Positions 46,745 through 54,419 of a DNA stretch of 64,000 nt are shown here, piece after piece. The first letter of the stretch is position 1, and every line of letters begins with the position of its first letter. Source of the DNA: Parcubacteria group bacterium LiPW_15 (lineage in GTDB: Bacteria; Patescibacteria; Paceibacteria; UBA6257; 2-01-FULL-56-20); contig VMER01000003.1 of NCBI GenBank assembly GCA_007375645.1, forward strand, positions 62,001 through 126,000, read 5' to 3'. The position numbers and the translations under genes are program-made. The notes under the pieces were generated by a model. That model was given only the letters and a program-made list of their open reading frames with translations. It was not told where the DNA came from and did not search any database.

Positions 46745-47930
46745 ATTTTTTTATCTCTTTAATTAATTTTAATATGTCCGGCTTCTTCGTGTCTCTGCCG
46801 AAGCTGATCCGCAAACTTCCCCTCGCGCGCTCCTCCGAGTAGCCCAGGGCGAGAATGACATGCGACGGCTCCGCGCTCCGGCTTCTACAGGCGGAACCCG
46901 CGGAAACTGCAAAACCGGCCAAATCCAGGCGGGTTAATAGTTCCTCCGCTCGGCGGCCCGGAAGATTTATATTGGCAACGTGAGGCAGCGTTTGTTTTTT
47001 GTTCGCCGTCCCATTTATAGATACGTTCGGAATCGCCTTTTTGGTTTCGCCGAGGAAATATGCCTTTAATCCCTCGACTCTTTCGGCTTCTTTGGCCCTC
47101 ATTCCGGTAGTTATCTTCACCGCCTCCCCGAATCCAACGATGGCCGCAACGTTTTCCGTGCCCGAACGAAGTCCAAATTCCTGAGCGCCCCCGGAAATGA
47201 TGGGCTCCAGACCGCTCCTCTCTTTTATATACAGAACGCCTGCGCCCTTAGGCCCGTATATTTTCTGCGAGGAAAGGGTCATAAGATCGATTCCAAGCCC
47301 ACTCACATTACAGTCTATATATTGAAAAGCTTGGGCGGCATCGGTGTGAAACAAGGGATAGAATGTAGAACCTGAAGTATAGAATTTAGAATTCTTTTTG
47401 AATTCGGAGATTATTTCGGCGAATTTAGCGACGGGCTGAATGGTGCCGATTTCGTTATTGCCGAGCATCACGGAAACCACCGCGGTCCTCTCGTCCAATT
47501 TCTCGCGCAAGATCTCTTCACGCACAAATCCGTTTTTATCTACCGGCAAACAAACGACTTCCGCTCCCTCGCCAAGAAGTGCGCGGGCGGACTCCAAAAC
47601 AGACTCGTGCTCTATGGCTGAGACAATTATTTTCGGTTTTCCTTTTATTCCGTTCTTTTTAAAATATTTTTTGGCCCCTAGAAACGCGCCTTTGATCGCC
47701 AGGTTGTTCGCCTCTGTCGCGGAACCGGTAAAAATTATCTGGCGAAAATCCGCACCAAGTTCCCGCGCGATAATATCCCTCGCCTTATCTACTGCGGTTA
47801 TCGCTTCCTGGCCGAAGGAATGAAGGCTCCCGGCATTGCCGAATTTTTCGGAAAAATACGGCAACATCGCCCCCAGAACTTTTTTGTCCACCGGAGCGGA
47901 GGCCGCGTAATCGAAATAATAACGTTTCAT
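46728..47930 (-). CDS. Cysteine desulfurase (NifS/IscS family)
   Basis: PLP enzyme that takes sulfur from cysteine for Fe-S clusters and tRNA thiolation. MKRYYFDYAASAPVDKKVL, FTGSATEANNLAIKG, the PLP region HTDAAQAFQYI with SSQKIYGPKGAGVLYIK (Lys Schiff base), and the sulfur-carrying Cys in SAGSACRSRSAEPSHVI. 400 aa from this start; TATAAA lies 6 nt before it. A scaffold protein gene is not adjacent; degP follows. Confidence 0.93.
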   Translation of the reverse strand: MKRYYFDYAASAPVDKKVLGAMLPYFSEKFGNAGSLHSFGQEAITAVDKARDIIARELGADFRQIIFTGSATEANNLAIKGAFLGAKKYFKKNGIKGKPKIIVSAIEHESVLESARALLGEGAEVVCLPVDKNGFVREEILREKLDERTAVVSVMLGNNEIGTIQPVAKFAEIISEFKKNSKFYTSGSTFYPLFHTDAAQAFQYIDCNVSGLGIDLMTLSSQKIYGPKGAGVLYIKERSGLEPIISGGAQEFGLRSGTENVAAIVGFGEAVKITTGMRAKEAERVEGLKAYFLGETKKAIPNVSINGTANKKQTLPHVANINLPGRRAEELLTRLDLAGFAVSAGSACRSRSAEPSHVILALGYSEERARGSLRISFGRDTKKPDILKLIKEIKKYERKN

Positions 47931-48019
47931 ATCTACTTTATATGCCATAAGCCGACAAAAATCTACACGAGGGCTTCTCTGGGCAAAAAGTCATCCAAAA
48001 AAACCACTCACCCACCTGC

Positions 48020-48037
48020 TTATTTATCCCTGCGCAT
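48020..48037 (-). CDS. Mini-ORF, peptide MRRDK
   Basis: GGAGGGCGGAAAA followed by ATG-CGC-AGG-GAT-AAA-TAA, just downstream of the palindrome at 48055 and upstream of iscS. Translation is speculative; it resembles the other SD-start-stop mini-ORFs. Confidence 0.25.
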   Translation of the reverse strand: MRRDK

Positions 48038-48054
48038 TTTTCCGCCCTCCACAC

Positions 48055-48086
48055 ATTAACTGCTTTGATATATCAAAGCAGTTAAT
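48055..48086. promoter_or_regulatory. Palindrome, operator-like copy downstream of the TrpR-like gene
   Basis: ATTA then the 24-bp core ACTGCTTTGATA/TATCAAAGCAGT then TAAT, a 32-bp perfect palindrome that overlaps the stop codon of the TrpR-like gene and lies about 125 bases upstream of iscS. Confidence 0.7.
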
Positions 48087-48498
48087 CAAACATCCAGATC
48101 CTGCCATATTTTGTCTTTTTGTAATGCCCGCTCCTCCTTGGCCTATTACCGGCTCCTGAGACATTTTTCTCCGCGCCGGTAACCTTCCGCTCTTGGTTCC
48201 CGAGATAGCTTTCGTAGGTTTTGCCATCCAACACTCTTTTGATACGGCTGACTGTTTGGGAGGAAACCCAAAACTTTTTGCCTATATCCCGATAGCTATT
48301 CCCGGAAACAACAGACTCCAGCACGGCTACCCGCAACACGAGGTCATGCCGCTCTTTATCGGTCACAAACAATCGCAGAAGATCGGGGCGAGCAGAAATC
48401 ATTTTCCAGCAGACAATTTCCCACTCCTTTCGCGAAGAAAAATCTTCCGGATTCGGCAAATTGATTTTTCCGGCGCGCTGATTTCTTGTTCCTCCCAT
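48082..48498 (-). CDS. TrpR/YerC-like DNA-binding protein, 138 aa
   Basis: Residues about 25-100 show the TrpR-superfamily HTH: LLRLFVTDKERHDLVLRVAVLESVVSGNSYRDIGKKFWVSSQTVSRIKRVLDG, with the recognition helix at SSQTVSRIKR. The basic C-terminal tail (NRPRRSGHYKKTKYGR) is not typical and may add DNA contacts. TATGAT ends 6 nt before the ATG (leaderless). The promoter -35 (TTGATA) lies inside the palindrome at 48507, so autorepression is likely. The co-repressor, if any, is unknown. Confidence 0.85.
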   Translation of the reverse strand: MGGTRNQRAGKINLPNPEDFSSRKEWEIVCWKMISARPDLLRLFVTDKERHDLVLRVAVLESVVSGNSYRDIGKKFWVSSQTVSRIKRVLDGKTYESYLGNQERKVTGAEKNVSGAGNRPRRSGHYKKTKYGRIWMFD

Positions 48499-48506
48499 GC
48501 ACTAAT

Positions 48507-48548
48507 CATACCACCACTGCTTTGATATATCAAAGCAGTGGTGGTATG
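48507..48548. promoter_or_regulatory. 42-bp palindromic operator over the TrpR-like promoter
   Basis: CATACCACC plus the same 24-bp core (ACTGCTTTGATA and complement) plus GGTGGTATG. It covers the -35 and touches the -10 of the TrpR-like gene. Confidence 0.8.
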
Positions 48549-48667
48549 CGGATTCAAATGTAATGGGCAGAATACAATGTGCGGGGGGGGTACATCGTGC
48601 AGAATGCACAGAATACGCGCGGAATGCACGGCAAAAAAACAGCAAAAAACAATGATGAGGGCGGGGG

Positions 48668-49246
48668 TTAAAAAAGCGGCGCGGTAACCGTCTTGGGCGC
48701 AAAGCGAACCTTGTTAACTTCGCCGGTTTTCTTGTTTGGCACCAAGAGCTCCTTTTCTTTTAAGTAGAGATCATAAAGCTGTTTGGTCAATTCCACGTCC
48801 TTCAAACAATATTTTTTTAGCTCATCGATCTTTCCCTCCTCATACAGTCCGATAGCTTCGGAACCGTGGCCGGTCTTTCCGACTCCCAGGTTCGCTTCGG
48901 CGAGCCGCGAAAGACTGATCCTCTCACCGGTGGCCATTTCTATCTCGTGCAACAGATCCACCCGTTCTTTCTGCCAAAGGTCCAGTCCCTCCTGGTTAAG
49001 CTTTTGGAAATAAAGATTTAGGACCGGAGTGTCGTAGCGGTTGGAAGAGAACCCGACAATACGCGCGCTTTTTTTGAAAAGTTCGGCGAGTTTGTCCATC
49101 TCGGTTTCTTCATAGCAGTAATATTTGTCCTCCAAATAGGAATAAACTCCGACCACGGAAATTTTTAAGGCGCCGTAATTATCCCAGCCCACGCCCGGGG
49201 AGGTAAAAAAATTCTGGGTTTCTATGTCGAAAACAAGAGTATCCAT
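48668..49246 (-). CDS. RNase H-like 3'-5' exonuclease (YprB type), 192 aa
   Basis: DEDD-type metal residues: VFDIETQNF, then IVGFSSNRYDTPVLNLYFQ, and KKYCLKDVELTKQLYDLY. The order matches YprB-like RNase_H_2 domains acting on single-stranded DNA or RNA. Substrate unknown. It lies next to the DUF458 gene at 49297, another RNase H-fold protein. Confidence 0.85.
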   Translation of the reverse strand: MDTLVFDIETQNFFTSPGVGWDNYGALKISVVGVYSYLEDKYYCYEETEMDKLAELFKKSARIVGFSSNRYDTPVLNLYFQKLNQEGLDLWQKERVDLLHEIEMATGERISLSRLAEANLGVGKTGHGSEAIGLYEEGKIDELKKYCLKDVELTKQLYDLYLKEKELLVPNKKTGEVNKVRFAPKTVTAPLF

Positions 49247-49296
49247 ATAATCTTTTCTTGGCTGGTAGTCTATAACTTAAGACCCCAAAAAGCAAT

Positions 49297-49803
49297 TTAG
49301 GAGGTGTGCCTGTCGGCGGCGGAAGAAGCGGCGTAGCTCATAGGCTTTGTCTGGGGAACAAAGTTGTTTCCCAAAATCATTCCCACCACTTCCTGGAACA
49401 TGGTCTTTGTGTCCCCTTCCTTGCCCACATCCGCGTGAACCTCAAAACTCCACTTCGGAACCTCGTCCTCCGGAAGATTCTTTTCTTCCACCTGCAAAGC
49501 GGCGAGGATGTCTCGCGCCGCATCAATAGAGATCAAAACTTCGCGGATTATCCTGTCGCGCAAAGTGTGAAACGGACCGTCATCCATATTCCGCCAAAAA
49601 TAACGCGCGCCGCGCCCCACGCGATGAACCACCACCGCGGTCACCAGATTGGCGTGCTTGGTCGCTCCCGAAAGCTCGGAGTCCGTGCCTACGGAAATTT
49701 TATAAAAATTATCGGGCACTTCTTTCATGTACGAAAAAATCTCGAGGATAAGCTCTTTAACTTCCAGCATTTGTCCGTTCGCCGTTTTGAATTTCGCGTC
49801 CAT
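49297..49803 (-). CDS. DUF458/YkuK-like RNase H-fold protein, 168 aa
   Basis: FYKISVGTDSELSG, VVVHRVGRGARYFWRN and the acidic WSFEVHADVGKEGDT match DUF458 (B. subtilis YkuK), a predicted RNase H-like nuclease linked to sporulation or DNA repair in other phyla. I took MDAKFKTANG as start because a TTGACG/TATATT promoter ends 7 nt before it (leaderless). Confidence 0.85.
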   Translation of the reverse strand: MDAKFKTANGQMLEVKELILEIFSYMKEVPDNFYKISVGTDSELSGATKHANLVTAVVVHRVGRGARYFWRNMDDGPFHTLRDRIIREVLISIDAARDILAALQVEEKNLPEDEVPKWSFEVHADVGKEGDTKTMFQEVVGMILGNNFVPQTKPMSYAASSAADRHTS

Positions 49804-49840
49804 GAGTCCCAATATACGCGCGTTCTAAAGAGAACGTCAA

Positions 49841-49976
49841 CCCTGTAGTAGAATTTCGTTCACGCTTGCCGGTTTTAAAAAGTATTTACGAAAAAATCTC
49901 TTGGAAGACTAATTGGCGAAGATCTCCGCAAAATTGTTGAACCGCGTGACAAAATCGAACGAAATTTCACTACGGG
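49841..49976. mobile_element. MITE-like element with imperfect terminal inverted repeats
   Basis: CCCTGTAGTAGAATTTCGTT at the left and the complement of CCCGTAGTGAAATTTCGTTC at the right form about 20-bp inverted repeats with few mismatches, bounding 136 bp. GTCAA flanks the element on both sides (49836-49840 and 49977-49981), a candidate target-site duplication. No transposase gene inside. Confidence 0.5.
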
Positions 49977-49985
49977 GTCAAATAT

Positions 49986-50014
49986 TTGCGAGATAAAACC
50001 CTTTTTGCTAATAT
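49986..50014 (+). promoter_or_regulatory. Promoter of a short transcript
   Basis: TTGCGA, 17-nt spacer, TAATAT preceded by TGC (extended -10). Confidence 0.6.
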
Positions 50015-50048
50015 CAAAGAAGCTCCTGCTGAGCAGAAGGGAGGGTTA

Positions 50049-50069
50049 ATGAAGAAGACCGCCACGTAG
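50049..50069 (+). CDS. Mini-ORF, peptide MKKTAT
   Basis: AGAAGGGAGGGTTA precedes ATG-AAG-AAG-ACC-GCC-ACG-TAG. The whole transcript from the promoter at 49986 to the terminator at 50127 is about 130 nt. After the TAG the same frame continues with a basic, proline-rich string (TKRPIQKTRPKPRKQP), so suppression or a former longer gene is conceivable. Confidence 0.35.
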   Translation: MKKTAT

Positions 50070-50126
50070 ACGAAGCGGCCGATTCAGAAGACACGACCCA
50101 AGCCCAGAAAGCAACCCATGAACCGG

Positions 50127-50146
50127 CCTCCCCCTCGCGGGGAGGT
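50127..50146 (+). terminator. Terminator of the short transcript (and of the mutase, minus)
   Basis: CCTCCCC-CTCG-CGGGGAGG followed by TCATCTTTTT; the hairpin also ends just at the mutase stop on the other strand. Confidence 0.75.
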
Positions 50147-51039
50147 CATCTTTTTATTGAATACCTTACCTCGCGCAACAGATCGCCTAATTCCTTTTTT
50201 GTTTTTGCCTCCGCATTGAATCTCAAGAGCGATTCGGTATTCGAGGGGCGGACGTTGAACCAGAAGTCTTTTGCCTCCACGCTTAATCCATCCAAGGTCG
50301 AAACCTTCCCGCGCCTCATATAGATCTTCTTTATTTTGGCGATAATTTTGCCGGCATCTTTGACTTTGAAATTCAGTTCGCCCGAAGAATAGTGCTTGGG
50401 CAGGGAATCCAGCCACCCGGAAAGTTTCTGCCCCCTCTTTTTGAGGGCGGAAACACAAGAAGCGAATTCGATCAGGGCCCGAAGCGCGGAATCGTAATGA
50501 GCTCTCCGCTTGCCGAAGGAAAACTCGAAATAATAGTGGCCGGATGGTTCCGCCGCAAACTTTGCGTGAGCCACCCGCATCTTCTGTTTTATAAAATAGT
50601 GGCCAACGGGACTCCATCGGATATTTTTCGGACTCAACGCTTTCCGCCAAGTCCAGCCGGAAGCCGGGGTTACAACAAAGGGCGGTTTGAAGTTCCTTGA
50701 GATAAGAAGCGCCGCCGCATCCGGACTTACGCTCCGCCCCAGATCATCCACGAAAAAGATCCTGTCCCCATCCCCATCAAATACTGCTCCGAAATCCGCA
50801 CCCAACTTTTTAACGGCGCGGGAAAGTTCTCTTTCCGAATGCGCCCCCATCGGATCCGGACCATGCGCCGGAAAATTGCCGTCGGGAATGCCATTCAGGA
50901 TCTTCAGCTTAAGGCGCGTTCCGCCTAAAACTTTTAGGATCGGACCGGCGCTTCCGTCGGAGGCATCGGCGACCGCGAAAACAGTCTTCGTCGGACGAAA
51001 GAATTTTAAAAGGTACGCGGCGTAATCGCGATAGGTCAT
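50146..51039 (-). CDS. Phosphohexomutase, domains II-IV (second half of a split gene)
   Basis: Continues the alpha-D-phosphohexomutase begun at 51440: metal loop in FGAVFDGDGDRIFFVDD, sugar-binding AEPSGHYYFEFSFG and the phosphate-binding C-terminal RPSNTESLLRFNAEA. Its ATG overlaps the TGA of the first half within GCTAAAAAATGACC. A -1 slip on the A run would fuse both halves into a normal enzyme of about 430 aa. Alternatives are a two-chain enzyme made by coupling, or a mutation or sequencing error. Would act in phosphomannose or phosphoglucose interconversion. Confidence 0.85.
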   Translation of the reverse strand: MTYRDYAAYLLKFFRPTKTVFAVADASDGSAGPILKVLGGTRLKLKILNGIPDGNFPAHGPDPMGAHSERELSRAVKKLGADFGAVFDGDGDRIFFVDDLGRSVSPDAAALLISRNFKPPFVVTPASGWTWRKALSPKNIRWSPVGHYFIKQKMRVAHAKFAAEPSGHYYFEFSFGKRRAHYDSALRALIEFASCVSALKKRGQKLSGWLDSLPKHYSSGELNFKVKDAGKIIAKIKKIYMRRGKVSTLDGLSVEAKDFWFNVRPSNTESLLRFNAEAKTKKELGDLLREVRYSIKR

Positions 51040-51440
51040 TTTTTAGCGGCTCTTTTCTGAACCATTTTCCAAATATCTTTCCCGCTTATGGGTTCGGCAT
51101 TCGCGCCGACCGCTTTAATGCCGTTGTATTCCTTGGGGTTGTGCGAGGCGGTCACCATCACACCGCCTTTGGCGCCCACCCGATTGACCAGAAAATACAG
51201 AAGCGGGGTGGTTATAAGGCCAACCTTGATAAGCGTTATCTTGGAATCGTTTTTATCCAATCCGCGGATGACGGCCCGGTAGAGTTTGGGTGAGCTTTTG
51301 CGCGCGTCATGGCCCACAACTATTTCTCCGGAACGGAAATGCGCGGCCAAAACTCCGGAAATTATCTCCGCGTTTTTTTCATTTATCTCTTTGGGATATT
51401 TCCCCCGAACGTCGTAGGACTTAAAAATAGATTTATCCAC
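51036..51440 (-). CDS. Phosphohexomutase, domain I with catalytic serine (first half of a split gene)
   Basis: MDKSIFKSYDVRGKYPKEIN, VVGHDARKSSPKL and the phosphoserine motif VMVTASHNPKEYNGIK are the first domain of phosphomannomutase/phosphoglucomutase. It stops at 134 residues and the remaining domains follow in the -1 frame from an overlapping ATG. The start is GTG with TATAAT exactly 6 nt upstream, so the mRNA is leaderless. Confidence 0.85.
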   Translation of the reverse strand: MDKSIFKSYDVRGKYPKEINEKNAEIISGVLAAHFRSGEIVVGHDARKSSPKLYRAVIRGLDKNDSKITLIKVGLITTPLLYFLVNRVGAKGGVMVTASHNPKEYNGIKAVGANAEPISGKDIWKMVQKRAAKK

Positions 51441-51491
51441 GAGTTAATTATATAACATCTCCCGGCTATCCAATATTTTGATAAAAAAAGT

Positions 51492-51512
51492 GGGGAGGCA
51501 ACGTGCCTCCCC
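51492..51512 (-). terminator. Terminator of the membrane orphan at 51535
   Basis: Minus-strand GGGGAGGCA-CGT-TGCCTCCCC followed by ACTTTTTTT. Confidence 0.85.
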
Positions 51513-51534
51513 GAATGGGACTGACTGACGACCC

Positions 51535-52098
51535 TTACGCCTCCTCGTCCACGATCGACGACGACTCCGCCGGCCCCTCGGGGTCCTCGGGAACCTCGAC
51601 GGCCTCGGGGACGTCGGGGGTCTCGGGAGGGCCAGAGAAGAGCGCGACGAGTCCGTGGAGCTCCGCGATCTCGCGCTTGAACTTGCCGATGGACTCGTAC
51701 TCCGTGGCGACCTTCGCCTTGAGCCACTCGATGCTGGCGCTGGCCTCCTTGATCCGCTCCTCGCTCCTCCGGTGATACTCGAAGAGATTAGTGATCCTCC
51801 CGTCCACGTCCTCGGCCACCACGTTCTGGAATCCGAGGACACCCACGACGACCCCCAAGACGGTGCTCGCGCCGTCCGCGTTCTTCACGAACTTGGCAGC
51901 GGCGAACGCCTCCCGGAGGCCGAAGCGCTTCAGGTTGTTCGCGTAGGCGATGCCCTCCGCGAACTTCACGTCGGCCAGCTTGATCTTCTCGTCCAGCGTC
52001 TTCTGGTTGAAGGCTTCCTTCTGGAACTTCAGCAGCAGGCCGGTGGCAAAGAGCATGACGGCGACGGTGAGAAGGACGGAAATGACGATGGGAAACAT
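51535..52098 (-). CDS. Orphan membrane-anchored coiled-coil protein, 187 aa
   Basis: CAAGGAGGGTCCCCAGTC precedes the ATG. An N-terminal membrane helix (MFPIVISVLLTVAVMLFATGLLL) is followed by helical, charged sequence (about residues 25-140, likely coiled coil) and an acidic, proline-rich tail (PPETPDVPEAVEVPEDPEGP). Codon third positions are almost all G or C (for example GAG, GTC, CTC, AAG), an extreme bias against neighbouring ftsK. Perfect-type promoter. No family recognised. Confidence 0.72.
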   Translation of the reverse strand: MFPIVISVLLTVAVMLFATGLLLKFQKEAFNQKTLDEKIKLADVKFAEGIAYANNLKRFGLREAFAAAKFVKNADGASTVLGVVVGVLGFQNVVAEDVDGRITNLFEYHRRSEERIKEASASIEWLKAKVATEYESIGKFKREIAELHGLVALFSGPPETPDVPEAVEVPEDPEGPAESSSIVDEEA

Positions 52099-52194
52099 GA
52101 CTGGGGACCCTCCTTGTGCGGCTGTTGCCGCCTTGTTTTTTTGGATATCCGGTCTCGGCTTTGTGCCTCCACCGATTATCCAAGACTGGCAGAA

Positions 52195-52222
52195 TTATAA
52201 CCGATTAAACTTTTTTGTCAAT
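52195..52222 (-). promoter_or_regulatory. Consensus promoter of the orphan at 51535
   Basis: Minus-strand TTGACA, 16-nt spacer, TATAAT: both hexamers perfect. Confidence 0.9.
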
Positions 52223-52313
52223 ACTTAAGCCCCGGGCCGATTAGCAAACCAGCCCTTTTTTGATTAGAATGTTATATAGAGAACCAAACACGGGTTCATT
52301 TTAGCTGCCACTA

Positions 52314-54413
52314 ATGTCCAAAAAGAAAAACAAAGAGAAAAGGATAGCAAGAGAAACGGAGGAAAGAGAAGAGTCCGACCGCCTCCATCCGCACACCAAA
52401 GAAAGCATCTGGGCCATAGTCTACGCGGGGCTAGGCGTAATTCTCGCCCTCGCGGGATTCCACACGGCCGGGCCGGCGGGAGAATTCCTGCTTTCTATCC
52501 TCACTAAGCTCTTCGGCATCGGCTACTATTTTCTGCCCCTTGCCCTTTTTGCTCTTGCGGCGATATTTTTGATATCTTCGAAACGCAGACTTATCGGTAT
52601 AACCTCGCTTGGCGTCGGACTCGCAGTCCTCTCGCTTTTGGGACTCATCGACATATTCTACGTGGGACAGGGCGGATATCTGGGCATGACCCTCGGCGCC
52701 TTAAAATATCTTTTCGGATCCGCCGCGGCTGCCGTTATAAATGTCGGGATATTCTGCATCTCGATACTCGTGGCAATGAATTCATCCATTAAATTCGACT
52801 GGTTCAAGAAAAAAGAAGACGAAGAAGAAATCGAAATACCGGAAGAACCCGAAGAAGAGCAAGAGGAAATAGAAAAGGAGGAAAAGCATCAAGAAAAAGA
52901 AGCGGAAGAAGAGGAAGAAGTAGAAGTGAAGGAAGCGCCGTCCCGATTCAATATTTTACCGAGCAAAAAATTCGTCGCGCCGAAAGTGGAAAATTATAAT
53001 TTCCCGCCGCTTTCGCTTTTACAATCTAGCGTGGAGAAGCCGACCACCGGAGACTTGCGCGCGAACGCCAACATTATTAAGCGCACGCTTGAGAGTTTCG
53101 GCATCTCCGTGGAAATGGGCGAAATAAATATCGGCCCCAAAGTTACCCGCTACACCTTAAAACCTGCGGAAGGAATGAAGCTCTCCCGTATCACCGCCCT
53201 AGGACAAGATCTAGCCTTGGCTTTGGCGGCGCACCCCATACGCATTGAAGCTCCTATCCCCGGCAAATCTCTGGTCGGCATTGAAGTGCCGAATAAAGCC
53301 GCGGCGCTCGTCCGCCTCGGGAGCCTTATGAGCTTTAAAGATTTTTCCGGAGGCGGAGAATTGTCTTTCGCCCTCGGGCGGGATGTGACCGGAGAACCGA
53401 TCTTCGCGGATATCGCCAAGATGCCCCACATATTGGTTGCGGGCGCCACCGGTTCCGGAAAATCCGTGGTCATTCACTCCATTCTTATTTCCATGCTTTA
53501 TAAGAATAGCCCGGCAACCTTGCGGCTTATCCTTGTCGATCCGAAACGCGTGGAACTTTCCGCATACGCCGGACTCCCCCACTTGATCAGTCCGGTTATC
53601 ACCGAGAACAAAAAGGCGATGAGCGTTTTTCGCTGGGCTCTTTCGGAGATGGATCGCCGCTATGATGTGCTCCAAAAAGCCGGTAACCGTGACATTAAAA
53701 GCTACAACGCTTCGCACAAAGACGAAATATTACCGAGCATTCTTATTGTCATCGACGAGCTGGCCGATTTGATGAGCACTTATGGACGCGAAGTTGAGGG
53801 CGCCATTGTGCGTCTGGCCCAAATGGCCCGCGCCACGGGAATTCACCTGGTGCTGTCGACCCAGCGCCCCTCGGTAGAGGTCATTACCGGGCTAATTAAA
53901 GCCAACATCCCCGCCCGCGTAGCACTCCAAGTCGCAAGCCAAATAGACTCTCGCACGATTCTTGACTCTGCCGGAGCGGAAAAACTTTTGGGCGGCGGAG
54001 ATCTCCTATTCACCTCCGCGGAACTTTCTAAGCCCCGCCGCATCCAGGGTTCGTACGTTACCGAATCGGAAATAAATAAAGTTGCCGATTTCATCCGCGA
54101 GAATAACGAAGCGATGCTCTCAATCGGCGAATTGAACGTTGCTCCGGGAACCACCGCACCGGAGAGCCAAGGCGAAGGAACATCAGACCCGTTCGACGCT
54201 TACCTTGAAGATGATTCCGATGAGTTGTACGATGAGGCCGTACGGGTGGTTTCCGAAGCCCAAAAGGCTTCGGCCTCGCTCCTGCAGCGCCGCCTTCAGG
54301 TAGGCTATGCCCGGGCCGCAAGACTATTGGACATAATGGAAGAGAAGGGGGTGATAGGCCCCGGAAACGGCGCAAAGCCCAGAGACGTGTTCGTGGAGAA
54401 GCCCGTCGACTAA
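52314..54413 (+). CDS. ftsK: DNA translocase FtsK
   Basis: Pumps chromosomal DNA at the septum and activates Xer recombination at dif. 699 aa: four membrane helices (about residues 30-165), a Glu/Lys-rich linker (EEQEEIEKEEKHQEKEAEEEE), alpha and beta motor domains with Walker A VAGATGSGKSVVIHSIL and Walker B ILIVIDELADLM, and the C-terminal winged-helix gamma domain (AVRVVSEAQKASASLLQRRLQVGYARAARLLDIMEEKGVIG). A Xer-type recombinase gene lies at 60821 in the same window. Confidence 0.96.
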   Translation: MSKKKNKEKRIARETEEREESDRLHPHTKESIWAIVYAGLGVILALAGFHTAGPAGEFLLSILTKLFGIGYYFLPLALFALAAIFLISSKRRLIGITSLGVGLAVLSLLGLIDIFYVGQGGYLGMTLGALKYLFGSAAAAVINVGIFCISILVAMNSSIKFDWFKKKEDEEEIEIPEEPEEEQEEIEKEEKHQEKEAEEEEEVEVKEAPSRFNILPSKKFVAPKVENYNFPPLSLLQSSVEKPTTGDLRANANIIKRTLESFGISVEMGEINIGPKVTRYTLKPAEGMKLSRITALGQDLALALAAHPIRIEAPIPGKSLVGIEVPNKAAALVRLGSLMSFKDFSGGGELSFALGRDVTGEPIFADIAKMPHILVAGATGSGKSVVIHSILISMLYKNSPATLRLILVDPKRVELSAYAGLPHLISPVITENKKAMSVFRWALSEMDRRYDVLQKAGNRDIKSYNASHKDEILPSILIVIDELADLMSTYGREVEGAIVRLAQMARATGIHLVLSTQRPSVEVITGLIKANIPARVALQVASQIDSRTILDSAGAEKLLGGGDLLFTSAELSKPRRIQGSYVTESEINKVADFIRENNEAMLSIGELNVAPGTTAPESQGEGTSDPFDAYLEDDSDELYDEAVRVVSEAQKASASLLQRRLQVGYARAARLLDIMEEKGVIGPGNGAKPRDVFVEKPVD

Positions 54414-54419
54414 AAGAAA

